DNA from: Actinomyces johnsonii
Lineage (GTDB): Bacteria; Actinomycetota; Actinomycetes; Actinomycetales; Actinomycetaceae
Length of the DNA: 64,000 nt
NCBI RefSeq assembly: GCF_006546835.1
Contig: NZ_VICB01000005.1
Span: 1-64,000, forward strand
Reading direction: 5' to 3'
In this document: piece by piece, positions 43,534 to 52,444 of the stretch
Numbering within the stretch: the stretch's first letter is position 1
How the letters are laid out: each line of letters starts with the position of its first letter
Translations under genes and position numbers: made by a program
The notes under the pieces: generated by a model
Told to the model about the DNA's origin: nothing
What the model saw: only the letters and a program-made list of their open reading frames with translations
Database searches by the model: none

Positions 43534-44937
43534 ATGACCCAGCCATCTAGCCGCACCGCCGTCGGCACCATTGTGCCGACCGGCCTGATGCTCTTCGCCC
43601 TGTTCTTCGGGGCCGGCAACCTCATCTTCCCGCCCCTGCTGGGAGCCGCCTCGGGAGGATCCTTCATCCCGGTGATGACGGGCTTCATCGCCACGGGGGT
43701 GCTCATGCCCCTCATCACCGTGGTAGCCGTTTCCACCTCCGGTGAGGGCATCCTCGGCCTGGCCCGCAGGGTGGGGCCCCGATTCGGCCTGGTCATGCCG
43801 CTGGCCGTCTATCTCGCCATCGGCCCGCTCTACGCCATCGCCCGCGTCACCACGGTCGCCTACGAGTTGGCGACCCGTCCCGTTCTCGAGCTGTGGGGCC
43901 TGCCCGACTCCCGCCCGGCGTTGCTGGTGCACGTGACGGTGTTCATGGCCATCGCCTTCGGCATCGCCCGCAGCCCTAGCCGCCTGGCGGACCGCGTCGG
44001 CCGTTGGCTGACACCCGCCCTGCTGGCCCTGCTGGCCCTGCTGTGCGGGGTCACCGTGCTGATGGCCCCCGGGGTGGAGCGCGAGGCCATCGAGCCCTAT
44101 GCGGGCGCGCCCCTGACCACCGGGCTGACCCAGGGCTACCTCACCATGGACGTTCTGGCGGCCAGCGTCTTCGGCATCGTGGTCATCACCTCCCTGCGCG
44201 AACGAGGGCTGACCTCCCCCAAGAGACTGGTACGCGGCACCATCCTGTCTGGAGGCATCGCCGCAGCGCTGCTGGGCCTGGTCTACGTCGGTCTGGCCGT
44301 GCTGGGCACCCACACCCGCGGTGAGATCACCCCCGACACCAAGGACGGAACCGAACTGCTGCGCAACGCCGCCTCCTCCACCCTGGGGACCTCCGGCGTC
44401 GTCATCTTCGCCGCCATCGTCATTCTGGCCTGCCTGACCACCGCGGTGGGTCTGCTGGCCTCCTGGGCCGGCTACGCCTACACGGCCTGGCCCGCGGTCT
44501 CCTTCAACCGGCAGCTCGCAGCCTGCGCCATCGTCTCCTTCACCCTGGCCAACCTGGGACTGAGCGCCATCCTCAAGATCGCGGGGCCACTGCTGAACCT
44601 CCTCTACCCCTTCGCCATCGCCCTGGTCGCGGTGACGCTGGTGGACGCCCTGGCCCCGGGACGGCTCAGGGCCGCCTACCGGTGGTGCGTCATCACAGCC
44701 GGGATCTTTGGCTCGGTCTCCGCGATCACCGCCGCCGGCTGGAACGGCCCCAGCAGGCTGCTCGCGCGCACCGGCCTGTGGAGCGACTCCACCGGCTGGA
44801 TCCTGCCGGCATTCATCGCCCTGGGCATTGGGATCGTCCTCGACGTGCGCTCAGGCGCGTGGTCCACGCCTGTGCCTGGGGAACCGCCCAGCCAGGTCCA
44901 GCACGACGTCGAGCACGCGGCGGCCTCACAGCTCTGA
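43534..44937 (+). CDS. brnQ: Branched-chain amino acid transporter, BrnQ/LIVCS family
   Basis: 467 residues and about 12 membrane segments. LFALFFGAGNLIFPP at the N-terminus is the family hallmark. A sodium- or proton-coupled importer of Leu/Ile/Val. GAGAAGAGAAACC precedes the ATG at moderate distance. Single-gene unit. Confidence 0.93.
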   Translation: MTQPSSRTAVGTIVPTGLMLFALFFGAGNLIFPPLLGAASGGSFIPVMTGFIATGVLMPLITVVAVSTSGEGILGLARRVGPRFGLVMPLAVYLAIGPLYAIARVTTVAYELATRPVLELWGLPDSRPALLVHVTVFMAIAFGIARSPSRLADRVGRWLTPALLALLALLCGVTVLMAPGVEREAIEPYAGAPLTTGLTQGYLTMDVLAASVFGIVVITSLRERGLTSPKRLVRGTILSGGIAAALLGLVYVGLAVLGTHTRGEITPDTKDGTELLRNAASSTLGTSGVVIFAAIVILACLTTAVGLLASWAGYAYTAWPAVSFNRQLAACAIVSFTLANLGLSAILKIAGPLLNLLYPFAIALVAVTLVDALAPGRLRAAYRWCVITAGIFGSVSAITAAGWNGPSRLLARTGLWSDSTGWILPAFIALGIGIVLDVRSGAWSTPVPGEPPSQVQHDVEHAAASQL

Positions 44938-44982
44938 GGAGCCCTGGGCGGCCTGAGCGGCTCTGAACGACCGGGGACGCGG

Positions 44983-44988
44983 TAGCCT
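44983..44988 (+). promoter_or_regulatory. Predicted -10 element of the DHA2-like MFS gene
   Basis: TAGCCT, 6 nt before GTG 44995; leaderless arrangement. Confidence 0.45.
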
Positions 44989-44994
44989 CTTGGG

Positions 44995-46482
44995 GTGCCC
45001 AGCTCACAACCCCCGGACCCCGATGCGACTGAGTCCGACCACCGGCGACTCCTGCCGACACTGCTCATCCCCGCCTTCGTCACGCTGCTGGCTGTCTCCT
45101 CGGTCAACGTCATCCTCCCGGCAGTCTCCCAGGACCTGAATGCAGGCACCGCCGGGCTCCAACTCGTCGTCTCCGGCTACGCCCTCGTCTTCGGAGTCGT
45201 CCTCGTCCCCGCCGGCCGCGCCGGCGACGTCATGGGCAGAGGCCGGATCTTCGTCATCGGCATGATCCTGTTCGGGGCCGGGTCGCTGGCCTCGGGGCTC
45301 GCCCCCGACGTCGTCACCCTCAACCTGGCCCGAGCGGTCATGGGAATCGGCTCCGGACTGCTCAACCCGCAGGTGGCCGGCATGATCCAGCAGTACTACA
45401 CCGGTGAGGCCAGAGGCCGTGCCTTCGGAGCCTTCGGCGCTGTCATCGGGGTCTCGGTGGCGGTGGGGCCGGTGCTCAGCGGCGGGCTCATCGGCTGGCT
45501 CGGCGGCGACTGGGGCTGGCGCGCCTCCTTCCTCATCAACGTCCCCTTCACCCTGCTCGGCGTCTGGGCGGCGCGCCGTTACCTGCCCGCATCCGCCTGG
45601 CTTCGCCAGAGCCCACGGGACCATACGCGCCTTGCCGACCACGACGCGAAGAACGGGGCATCCCGCCGGAGCAAGGTCGACCTCGACCCCATCGGCATGG
45701 GCCTACTGGCCGCGGGCACGCTCCTGATCATGATCCCCTTCATGGAGGCCTCGGCCGGCGCCTGGGTCTGGTGCCTGGAGGCGGCGGGCATCGGCGTCAT
45801 CGGCACCTGGGTGGCCTGGGAGAAGCACTACCGTGCCCGGGGCGGCGCCCCCATGGTGGACCTCGATCTTCTGGCCATCCCGTCCTTCGCATTCGGGAGC
45901 CTGGCCATCGCCGTGTACTTCCTGGGCTACACCTCCGTGTGGATCATTGTGGCCCAGTACGTCCAGGCCGGCCTGGGCTCCACCGCCCTGGCCAGCGGAA
46001 TCATCGGGGTCCCCGCCGCCCTAGCGGGATCGGTCGCGGCCGCCGTCGCCGGCCGCCGCGTCATCAGGGTCGGCCGCGCCATGGTGCTCGGCGGCATGGC
46101 TCTGGGGATGGCCGGTCTGCTGGCGAGCATCGGCGTCATCCATATGCGCGCAAGCGCGGGCTGGAGCCCCTGGTGGCTCACCCTCACGCTCCTCGTGCTC
46201 GGGGCGGGCCAGGGGCTCGTGGTCTCCCCTAACCAGACCCTCTCGCTGGCCGATGTCCCCCTGGAGTACGCAGGCGCCGCCGGCGGCATCCTCCAGACCG
46301 GTGAACGCATCGGCACCTCCATCGGCATCGCCGCCATCACGGGCCTGACCTTCCGCGTTTCGCACACCTCGGGGTGGGACGCAGCCGCCCAGGCGGGACT
46401 GCTGGCCGTTGTGGCCGCCATCGCCGTGGCCGCCGCGGTCGCCGCCTACGACCTGCGCCTGGCGGCCCGACGACGCCGATAG
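44995..46482 (+). CDS. MFS transporter, DHA2 (EmrB/QacA) type
   Basis: 495 residues with about 13-14 membrane segments. LVVSGYALVFGVVLVPAGRAGDVMGRGRIF is the conserved loop 2-3 region and GVSVAVGPVLSGGLIGWLGG the antiporter motif C, pointing to proton-driven drug or metabolite export. Substrate unknown. It converges on the methyltransferase gene. Confidence 0.88.
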   Translation: MPSSQPPDPDATESDHRRLLPTLLIPAFVTLLAVSSVNVILPAVSQDLNAGTAGLQLVVSGYALVFGVVLVPAGRAGDVMGRGRIFVIGMILFGAGSLASGLAPDVVTLNLARAVMGIGSGLLNPQVAGMIQQYYTGEARGRAFGAFGAVIGVSVAVGPVLSGGLIGWLGGDWGWRASFLINVPFTLLGVWAARRYLPASAWLRQSPRDHTRLADHDAKNGASRRSKVDLDPIGMGLLAAGTLLIMIPFMEASAGAWVWCLEAAGIGVIGTWVAWEKHYRARGGAPMVDLDLLAIPSFAFGSLAIAVYFLGYTSVWIIVAQYVQAGLGSTALASGIIGVPAALAGSVAAAVAGRRVIRVGRAMVLGGMALGMAGLLASIGVIHMRASAGWSPWWLTLTLLVLGAGQGLVVSPNQTLSLADVPLEYAGAAGGILQTGERIGTSIGIAAITGLTFRVSHTSGWDAAAQAGLLAVVAAIAVAAAVAAYDLRLAARRRR

Positions 46483-46506
46483 CCGCCCAGGTCGCGAGCG
46501 GATCGT

Positions 46507-47139
46507 TCAGCCACCTGTGGACCCGTCCTGCCGGCGACGCACCCGCAGCACGCGGAAGCCCTTGGACGATGCCTGTCGGCTCACGTCCCAACCCTGGTCG
46601 GTCAGCCACGTCGCCAGTGAGTCGGCTCCCAGGTTCTTGAGCACCACCAGCCAGGCCTCACCGTCGTCGGACAGCAGCGGCAACCATGCCAGCAGGAGGT
46701 CGTGCAAAGCCCCCTTGCCGATGCGCACCGGCGGGTTTGACCAGATGAGGTCCACCGGAGTCGAGGTCTGACGCAGCTCGGCCAGCAGCTCCTCGGCCGG
46801 GCGGGTGCGCACATTGCCCAGGCCTGCGGCCTCGGCGTTGCGGGCGGTCAGGGTCAGTGAGCGCTCATTGACGTCGGTCGCCAGGACCGTGGCCCCAGGG
46901 GCGGCGTCGGCCAGGGCCAGCGCGATCGGGCCCCAGCCGCAGCCCAGGTCGAGTAGGGTACCGGTCTGCGGAGGATCGGGTACACGGTCGAGGAGGACCT
47001 GGGTGCCCTTATCGAGGCGGTCGGCGCTGAAGACGCCCGAGGCCGTGACCACCGTGTGCTCGACGCCGCGGATCGCGAAGCGATGGGTACGCTCCTCGGC
47101 CTCGACGGCGGGGGATGCGGTGAAGTAGTGCTCGCTCAC
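46507..47139 (-). CDS. RsmC-like class I methyltransferase
   Basis: About 210 residues forming only the C-terminal catalytic half of RsmC-type 16S rRNA guanine methyltransferases (or the related RlmG). SAM motif I is LLDLGCGWGPIALALA; the N2-guanine methyltransferase motif is NPPVRIGK. GTG 47139 is chosen because TAGCCT lies 7 nt upstream; GTG 47145 would be inside that leader. Likely an rRNA methylase; the exact base is not inferable. Confidence 0.85.
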   Translation of the reverse strand: MSEHYFTASPAVEAEERTHRFAIRGVEHTVVTASGVFSADRLDKGTQVLLDRVPDPPQTGTLLDLGCGWGPIALALADAAPGATVLATDVNERSLTLTARNAEAAGLGNVRTRPAEELLAELRQTSTPVDLIWSNPPVRIGKGALHDLLLAWLPLLSDDGEAWLVVLKNLGADSLATWLTDQGWDVSRQASSKGFRVLRVRRRQDGSTGG

Positions 47140-47146
47140 GCCCACC

Positions 47147-47164
47147 AGGCTACCCGCGTACGCT
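47147..47164. promoter_or_regulatory. Back-to-back leaderless promoters of the methyltransferase and MFS genes
   Basis: Minus strand TAGCCT (47152-47147) is 7 nt before GTG 47139; plus strand TACGCT (47159-47164) is 7 nt before ATG 47172. The start codons are only 32 bases apart, so the two polymerase sites must overlap. Confidence 0.45.
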
Positions 47165-47171
47165 GACGGGC

Positions 47172-48545
47172 ATGAGCGCCCCTCCCGAGTCCCCGATCAG
47201 CCCGTCGCTCGGAGCGCTCCTCGGCTCACGGGCGGGACATCTGGCGCTGGCGGTGCTCATCGTCGAACTACTGGCGGGCATGCAGGTCTACCTCAACCAG
47301 ACGGTCCTGCCGCTGCTGGCCACCGAAATGGGCGCCCGCAACGCCTACGGACTGGTGACGGCCGCCGCCCAGGTCCCCGCCTTCCTGACGATGCCACTGG
47401 GCGGGGCCATGCTCACCCGCTGGCGGCCGGCCCGCCTCATGACCGCACTGACAGTCCTGCTGGTGGTCGGCGCCGTAGTCGGAGCCCTCGCCCCGACCAT
47501 CGAGGTCTACGTCCTCGGGGAGATCCTGCGGGGCCTGGCCGCCGGAGCGCTGGCAACAGTGACCATGGGAGTCATGGTCGCAGGTCTGCCCGACGCCTGG
47601 AGGCGGTTGTGCCTGGCTGCGGGCTCGGGCATGTGGGTCGTGGCGGCTCTGGTCGGCCCCGTCTACGCCTCCGGCATCAGCACCTCCTGGGGCTGGCGGT
47701 GGGCCCTCGTGGCCTACCTGCCGCTGCTCATCGCGGCACGCGCCGTCATGGCCGGGCGGATCGGCGACCTCAGCCTGGATGAGGGGGAAGAAGGCGAAGA
47801 GGCGGTGCCATGGCTGCCCTCCGGGGCCATGGCCGCAGGCGTGGCGATCATCGGGGCGCTGCGCTCCTCCAGCCCCTGGTTCTGGCCCGGAGTCGCCGGC
47901 GGGACCGCACTGGTGCTCTGGTCCTGTTCGCGCGTCCTGCCCGCAGGGACCCTGTGCCTGGCGACCGGCCGGCGCGCGGGCATCGCCACCCTGATGTGGG
48001 TGTGCGCCTTCTTCCTGACCCTGGACTACCTGGTGGCTCCCAGCGCCCACGACGTCCTGGACATGACCCCGACCCAGACCGGCTGGGCGCTCACCGCAGG
48101 CGGCATCGGATGGTCGGTCGTCGCGATCGTCTGCGGGGCCCGCCCGGCGCGAGAGCCGGAGGCCTACCGCCGCCGCACCGCGCTGGCCGCGGCCTTCTTC
48201 GTCCTCGGCGCCGCGCTCATGACCACCACGGTTCTCGGCCGACCTGGCTGGTGGGGGCTGCCCGTGGGCTACGGCGTGGCGAGCATCGGCATGGGCCTGA
48301 CCCACCTGGACACCATGAACCGCATCGTCACCGATCCCGCCGAGCCCGACGGCATCACCCATGCCCGGGCCGCCACCGCCGTGACGATCGCCGGAGCCGC
48401 CGGTGGCGCCGTCCTGGGGACGGCCGCGACGGCCTTCGTCGCCCCCACCGCATCCGGCGTCGAGGCCGCCCGGCTGTGGCCGACGCTCGCCCTGCTCGCC
48501 GGAGGGCTCCTCCTCACCCCGCTGCTGGCCCGGCGCGCCGCCTGA
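47172..48545 (+). CDS. MFS transporter
   Basis: 457 residues, about 12-14 membrane segments, starting with LALAVLIVELLAGMQVYLNQ. GLVTAAAQVPAFLTMPLGGAML and AGALATVTMGVMVAGLP fit MFS permeases; specificity unknown. Divergent from the RsmC-like gene and followed by hflX. Confidence 0.85.
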   Translation: MSAPPESPISPSLGALLGSRAGHLALAVLIVELLAGMQVYLNQTVLPLLATEMGARNAYGLVTAAAQVPAFLTMPLGGAMLTRWRPARLMTALTVLLVVGAVVGALAPTIEVYVLGEILRGLAAGALATVTMGVMVAGLPDAWRRLCLAAGSGMWVVAALVGPVYASGISTSWGWRWALVAYLPLLIAARAVMAGRIGDLSLDEGEEGEEAVPWLPSGAMAAGVAIIGALRSSSPWFWPGVAGGTALVLWSCSRVLPAGTLCLATGRRAGIATLMWVCAFFLTLDYLVAPSAHDVLDMTPTQTGWALTAGGIGWSVVAIVCGARPAREPEAYRRRTALAAAFFVLGAALMTTTVLGRPGWWGLPVGYGVASIGMGLTHLDTMNRIVTDPAEPDGITHARAATAVTIAGAAGGAVLGTAATAFVAPTASGVEAARLWPTLALLAGGLLLTPLLARRAA

Positions 48546-48577
48546 ACACGCGGGTGGCCTCACAGGCCCGTGGGCAG

Positions 48578-48583
48578 TAGCAT
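48578..48583 (+). promoter_or_regulatory. Predicted -10 element of the hflX transcript
   Basis: TAGCAT, 7 nt before ATG 48591, the same geometry as the leaderless promoters elsewhere in the window. Confidence 0.45.
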
Positions 48584-48590
48584 CGCCCCC

Positions 48591-48614
48591 ATGTGGATCC
48601 TTCGTATGCGCTGA
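48591..48614 (+). CDS. Possible leaderless leader peptide of hflX (7 codons)
   Basis: ATG to TGA encoding MWILRMR, starting where the predicted transcript begins. Two hairpins follow: CGGCGG/CCGCCG at 48617-48631 and GCG-CCCC/GGGG-a-CGC at 48649-48668, before the hflX ribosome-binding site. This layout resembles leader peptides that sense ribosome stalling. Speculative. Confidence 0.35.
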   Translation: MWILRMR

Positions 48615-48691
48615 ACCGGCGGCAGCCGCCGCTCCCGGAAGAACCATCGCGCCCCGCCGAGGGGACGCAGGCATACGACGAAGGACTTCTT

Positions 48692-50269
48692 GTGACCCAG
48701 CACCACTCCAACACTTCTGCCACCCCCGACGACGCCGACGTCCATGACGTCGTCGCCCGAGTCCTCTCCCGCACCGGAACTGCCCTGGCCTCCACCGCCG
48801 CCCAGCACGAGCGGGAGACCGGTTATGGACAGGGAGCCGACGACGGTGCCCTCGAACGCGAGGCCCGCGCCGCCCGCCGCCGCGTGGCCGGGCTGTCCAC
48901 CGAACTGGAGGACGTCAGCGAGGTCGAGTACCGCCAGGTCCGTCTGGAGAAGGTGGTCCTGGTCGGCCTGGAGCTGCCCCGGTCGCTCGCCCCCTCGGGC
49001 GGCGCACCGGGTGCCAGCGGCCCGCAGCCGCATGACTCCCAGGACGCCGGAACCTCTCTGCGCGAGCTGGCCGCCCTGGCCGAGACCGCCGGCAGCGAGG
49101 TCCTCGACGCCCTCATCCAGAGGCGCGACCACCCCGATCCCGCCACCTACCTGGGCAGCGGCAAGGCTCACGAGCTGGCCGACGTCGTGGCCGCCGCCGG
49201 AGCCGACACGGTCATCGTCGACGGCGAGCTCGCCCCCTCCCAGCGCCGCGCACTGGAGGACGTCGTCGGCGTCAAGGTCGTCGACCGCACTGCCCTCATT
49301 CTGGACATCTTCGCCCAGCACGCCAAGTCCCGTGAGGGCAAGGCCCAGGTCGAGCTCGCCCAGCTCGAGTACCTCCTGCCGCGCCTGCGCGGATGGGGCG
49401 AGTCCATGTCCCGGCAGGCCGGAGGCCGTGTGGCCGCCGGCCAGGGCATCGGTTCGCGCGGCCCCGGCGAGACCAAGATCGAGCTCGACCGGCGTCGCAT
49501 CCGTCAGCGCATGGCTCGCCTGCGCCGCGAGATCCGGGCCATGGCGCCCTCCCGTGAGACCAAGCGCGGCTCACGCCGCCGCGGCGCCATCCCGTCGGTT
49601 GCGATCACCGGGTACACCAACGCCGGCAAGTCCTCCCTCATGAACCGGCTCACCGGGGCCGGTCTCATGGTCGAGGACGCCCTGTTCGCCACCCTCGACC
49701 CCACCGTGCGGCGGGCCGAGACCTCCGAAGGTCGCACCTACACCCTCACCGACACCGTCGGCTTCGTGCGCAACCTGCCCCACGAGCTCATCGAGGCCTT
49801 CCGCTCCACCCTGGAGGAGGTGGCCGGCGCCGACCTCGTGCTCCATGTGGTCGACGCCGCCCACCCCGACCCCCTCAGTCAGGTGGCGGCCGTGCGCACC
49901 GTCCTGTCCGAGATCCCCGGCGCCCTGGACGTGCCCGAGCTCATCGTCCTCAACAAGGTCGACCTCGCCGACGCCGTTACCCTGGCGGCGCTGCGCACCG
50001 GTCTGCCCGATGCGGTGACGGTCTCGGCCCGCACGGGGGAGGGGATCGAGGAGCTGCACGCCCGCATCGAGCAGATGCTGCCCCACCCGCAGGTGGGCAT
50101 CGACGTCGTCGTGCCCTACTCGCGCGGCGACCTCGTCTCCCGTGTGCACGCCGAGGGAGAGATCGACACGGTCGACTACGTCGAGACCGGGACCCGCATC
50201 GTGGCGCGCGTCGGCGCCGCCCTGGCAGCCGAGATCGAGGGCGTCGCCACAGGCGCCGCAGTCGGCTGA
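48692..50269 (+). CDS. hflX: GTPase HflX
   Basis: 525 residues. Ribosome-associated GTPase that splits stalled 70S ribosomes; homologues contribute to macrolide-lincosamide tolerance. The N-terminal HflX domain contains DPATYLGSGKAHELADVV; SRGPGETKIELDRRRIRQR is the linker helix; G1 is GYTNAGKSS (from about residue 307), with DTVGFVRNLPH (G3) and NKVDLAD (G4). GTG 48692 is preferred over an in-frame GTG at 48593 because AAGGA lies 6 nt upstream. The helicase gene begins 8 nt after the stop. Confidence 0.94.
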   Translation: MTQHHSNTSATPDDADVHDVVARVLSRTGTALASTAAQHERETGYGQGADDGALEREARAARRRVAGLSTELEDVSEVEYRQVRLEKVVLVGLELPRSLAPSGGAPGASGPQPHDSQDAGTSLRELAALAETAGSEVLDALIQRRDHPDPATYLGSGKAHELADVVAAAGADTVIVDGELAPSQRRALEDVVGVKVVDRTALILDIFAQHAKSREGKAQVELAQLEYLLPRLRGWGESMSRQAGGRVAAGQGIGSRGPGETKIELDRRRIRQRMARLRREIRAMAPSRETKRGSRRRGAIPSVAITGYTNAGKSSLMNRLTGAGLMVEDALFATLDPTVRRAETSEGRTYTLTDTVGFVRNLPHELIEAFRSTLEEVAGADLVLHVVDAAHPDPLSQVAAVRTVLSEIPGALDVPELIVLNKVDLADAVTLAALRTGLPDAVTVSARTGEGIEELHARIEQMLPHPQVGIDVVVPYSRGDLVSRVHAEGEIDTVDYVETGTRIVARVGAALAAEIEGVATGAAVG

Positions 50270-50277
50270 GAGCCGCC

Positions 50278-52326
50278 GTGACCCGAACCTCGCCGGACCA
50301 GTCGGACCGGCTCGACACCGACAACCCCAGTGACCAGAGGGTCCTGGACGTCCTGGATGCTGCGGTGCGCGCCATGGGCGGAAGCCCCCGCCAGGGCCAG
50401 ATCACCATGACCCGGGAGGTCGCCCGCTCCGTGGCCGATGGCACCCACCTCCTGGTGCAGGCCGGCACCGGAACGGGAAAGTCTCTCGGGTACCTGGTGC
50501 CCGCCATGGTCCACGCGGTGGAGACCGGCGACCGGGTCGTGGTCTCCACCGCCACCCTGGCGCTCCAACGGCAGATCCTCTCCAAGGACGCCCCCCTGGC
50601 TGCCGATGCCGTCGAGCAGGTCACCGGCACCCGCCCCGAGGTCGCCCTGCTCAAGGGCTGGCAGAACTACCTGTGCCGCCATCGTCTGGCCGGCGGCTAT
50701 CCGCAGGATGATGACGATGTTGCCCTCTTCGACGTCGGCGACGCCGTCGCCCAGCCGGTTGCGGGCCACGGAGCCGAGGCGAGTCTGGGGGAGCAGGTGG
50801 TGCGTCTGCGCGAATGGGCGGCCGACACCGACACCGGCGACCGCGATGATCTCGTCCCCGGCGTCTCCCCGCGAGCCTGGGCCCAGGTCTCGGTCTCCCG
50901 GGCCGAGTGCCTGGGACAGGCCTGCCCCCTCAAGACCGAGTGCTTCCCAGAGCTGGCCCGCGCCGCGGCCTCCCGGGCCGACCTCGTGATCACCAACCAC
51001 GCCATGCTCGGCGTGGTTGTCGCGGGTAACCCCGGAGTCCTGCCCGACCACCAGGTCCTCGTCGTCGATGAGGCCCACGAGCTGGCCGACCGTGTCCGCT
51101 CCCAGGGGACCATCGCCCTGTCGGCGACCACCGTGGCGCGCACCGCCGCCACCGCCCGCAAGCACGCCTCCGTCACGGTCGGCGACTTGGAGGCCGCCGG
51201 GCAGGCCCTCCAGCTTGTCCTGGCCGAGCTGCCCGACGGTCGGCTGGAGGCGCCCCTTCCGGCCGCCCTGCACGACGCACTCCTCGTCCTGGACGGCGCC
51301 TCCCGCCAGGTCGCCTCCGATGTGCGCGACCGGGTCCGTGCCCGAACCGGCGAGGCGTCCGGGGGACTGGCGATCGCCCGCACCTCCGTCGGCGATCTGG
51401 TCGACGCCCTGGACCGCATGACCTCGGACTCGGTGGTCCAGGGGCGCGACGTCGCCTGGATCGAACGGCCCCGCTTGGGCGCCGATCCCCCGCGCCTCCT
51501 CCTGGCCCCCATCGAGGTCGCAGGCTCTGTGGCCGGCCACCTGCTGGGCGGGCGCTCAAGCGTCATGACGTCGGCGACCCTCGCCCTGGGGGACAGCTTC
51601 GACCCCATGGCCCGGGCCCTGGGACTGCCCCTGGCCGAGCAGCCCTGGAAGGGCGTCGACGTGGGCTCCCCCTTCGACTACCCCCGCCAGGGAATCCTCT
51701 ACGTGGCCGCCCACCTGCCCCGCCCCGGCGCCGGCATCTCCGAGGCCGCCCTGGACGAGATGCTCGCCCTGGTCGAGGCCTCCGGCGGCGGCATGCTGGG
51801 TCTGTTCTCCTCCCGGCGCGCCGCCCAGGAGGCCGCTGAGGTGTTGCGCGGAGCCACCGACCTGCCCGTCTACGCCCAGGGAGAGGATCAGCTGCCCACC
51901 CTGGTACGGGCCTTCGCCGACGACGAGGCCGCCTGCCTGGTGGGCAGCCTCTCGCTGTGGCAGGGCGTGGATGTGCCCGGGCGCACCTGTCGGCTCGTCG
52001 TCATCGACCGCATCCCCTTCCCCCGTCCCGACGACCCGGTCGCCCAGGCTCGCAGCGATGCCGTTGTGGCCGCCGGAGGCAATGGCTTCATGAGCGTGGC
52101 CGCCACCCACGCCGCCCTGCTCCTGGCGCAGGGCGCGGGCCGTCTCATCCGACGCGGCCAGGACCGCGGCGTCGTCGCCGTCCTGGACTCGCGCCTGCGC
52201 ACCGCCCGCTATGCGGGCTTCCTCACCCGCTCCATGCCCGCCCTGTGGCCGACGACGAAGCCCGACGTGGTCCGTGCCGCCCTGAGGCGCCTGTCCGCCC
52301 GCCCCGACGCGCCGGGAGGGGAGTGA
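50278..52326 (+). CDS. DinG/XPD-like ATP-dependent DNA helicase
   Basis: 682 residues, superfamily 2 iron-sulfur helicase. Walker A AGTGTGKSLGYLVP, DEAH box VVDEAHELADR, and C-terminal motifs SLWQGVDVPG and QGAGRLIRR. The four Fe-S cysteines are visible: NYLCRH, AECLGQACP and KTECFP. Such enzymes unwind 5'-3' and handle R-loops, G-quadruplexes or damaged forks. GTG 50278 starts 8 nt after hflX, so co-transcription is likely. Confidence 0.93.
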   Translation: MTRTSPDQSDRLDTDNPSDQRVLDVLDAAVRAMGGSPRQGQITMTREVARSVADGTHLLVQAGTGTGKSLGYLVPAMVHAVETGDRVVVSTATLALQRQILSKDAPLAADAVEQVTGTRPEVALLKGWQNYLCRHRLAGGYPQDDDDVALFDVGDAVAQPVAGHGAEASLGEQVVRLREWAADTDTGDRDDLVPGVSPRAWAQVSVSRAECLGQACPLKTECFPELARAAASRADLVITNHAMLGVVVAGNPGVLPDHQVLVVDEAHELADRVRSQGTIALSATTVARTAATARKHASVTVGDLEAAGQALQLVLAELPDGRLEAPLPAALHDALLVLDGASRQVASDVRDRVRARTGEASGGLAIARTSVGDLVDALDRMTSDSVVQGRDVAWIERPRLGADPPRLLLAPIEVAGSVAGHLLGGRSSVMTSATLALGDSFDPMARALGLPLAEQPWKGVDVGSPFDYPRQGILYVAAHLPRPGAGISEAALDEMLALVEASGGGMLGLFSSRRAAQEAAEVLRGATDLPVYAQGEDQLPTLVRAFADDEAACLVGSLSLWQGVDVPGRTCRLVVIDRIPFPRPDDPVAQARSDAVVAAGGNGFMSVAATHAALLLAQGAGRLIRRGQDRGVVAVLDSRLRTARYAGFLTRSMPALWPTTKPDVVRAALRRLSARPDAPGGE

Positions 52327-52444
52327 ACCCGCCGGGTGGGCCCTTAGGTACGCGCCCCTCAGTAGGATCTGCACGTAGGCTTGGCGCGAGCGGGTGCTCG
52401 CGCTCCTGCGGTCCTGCCCAGCAGATCCCACTGAGGAGAAGAAC

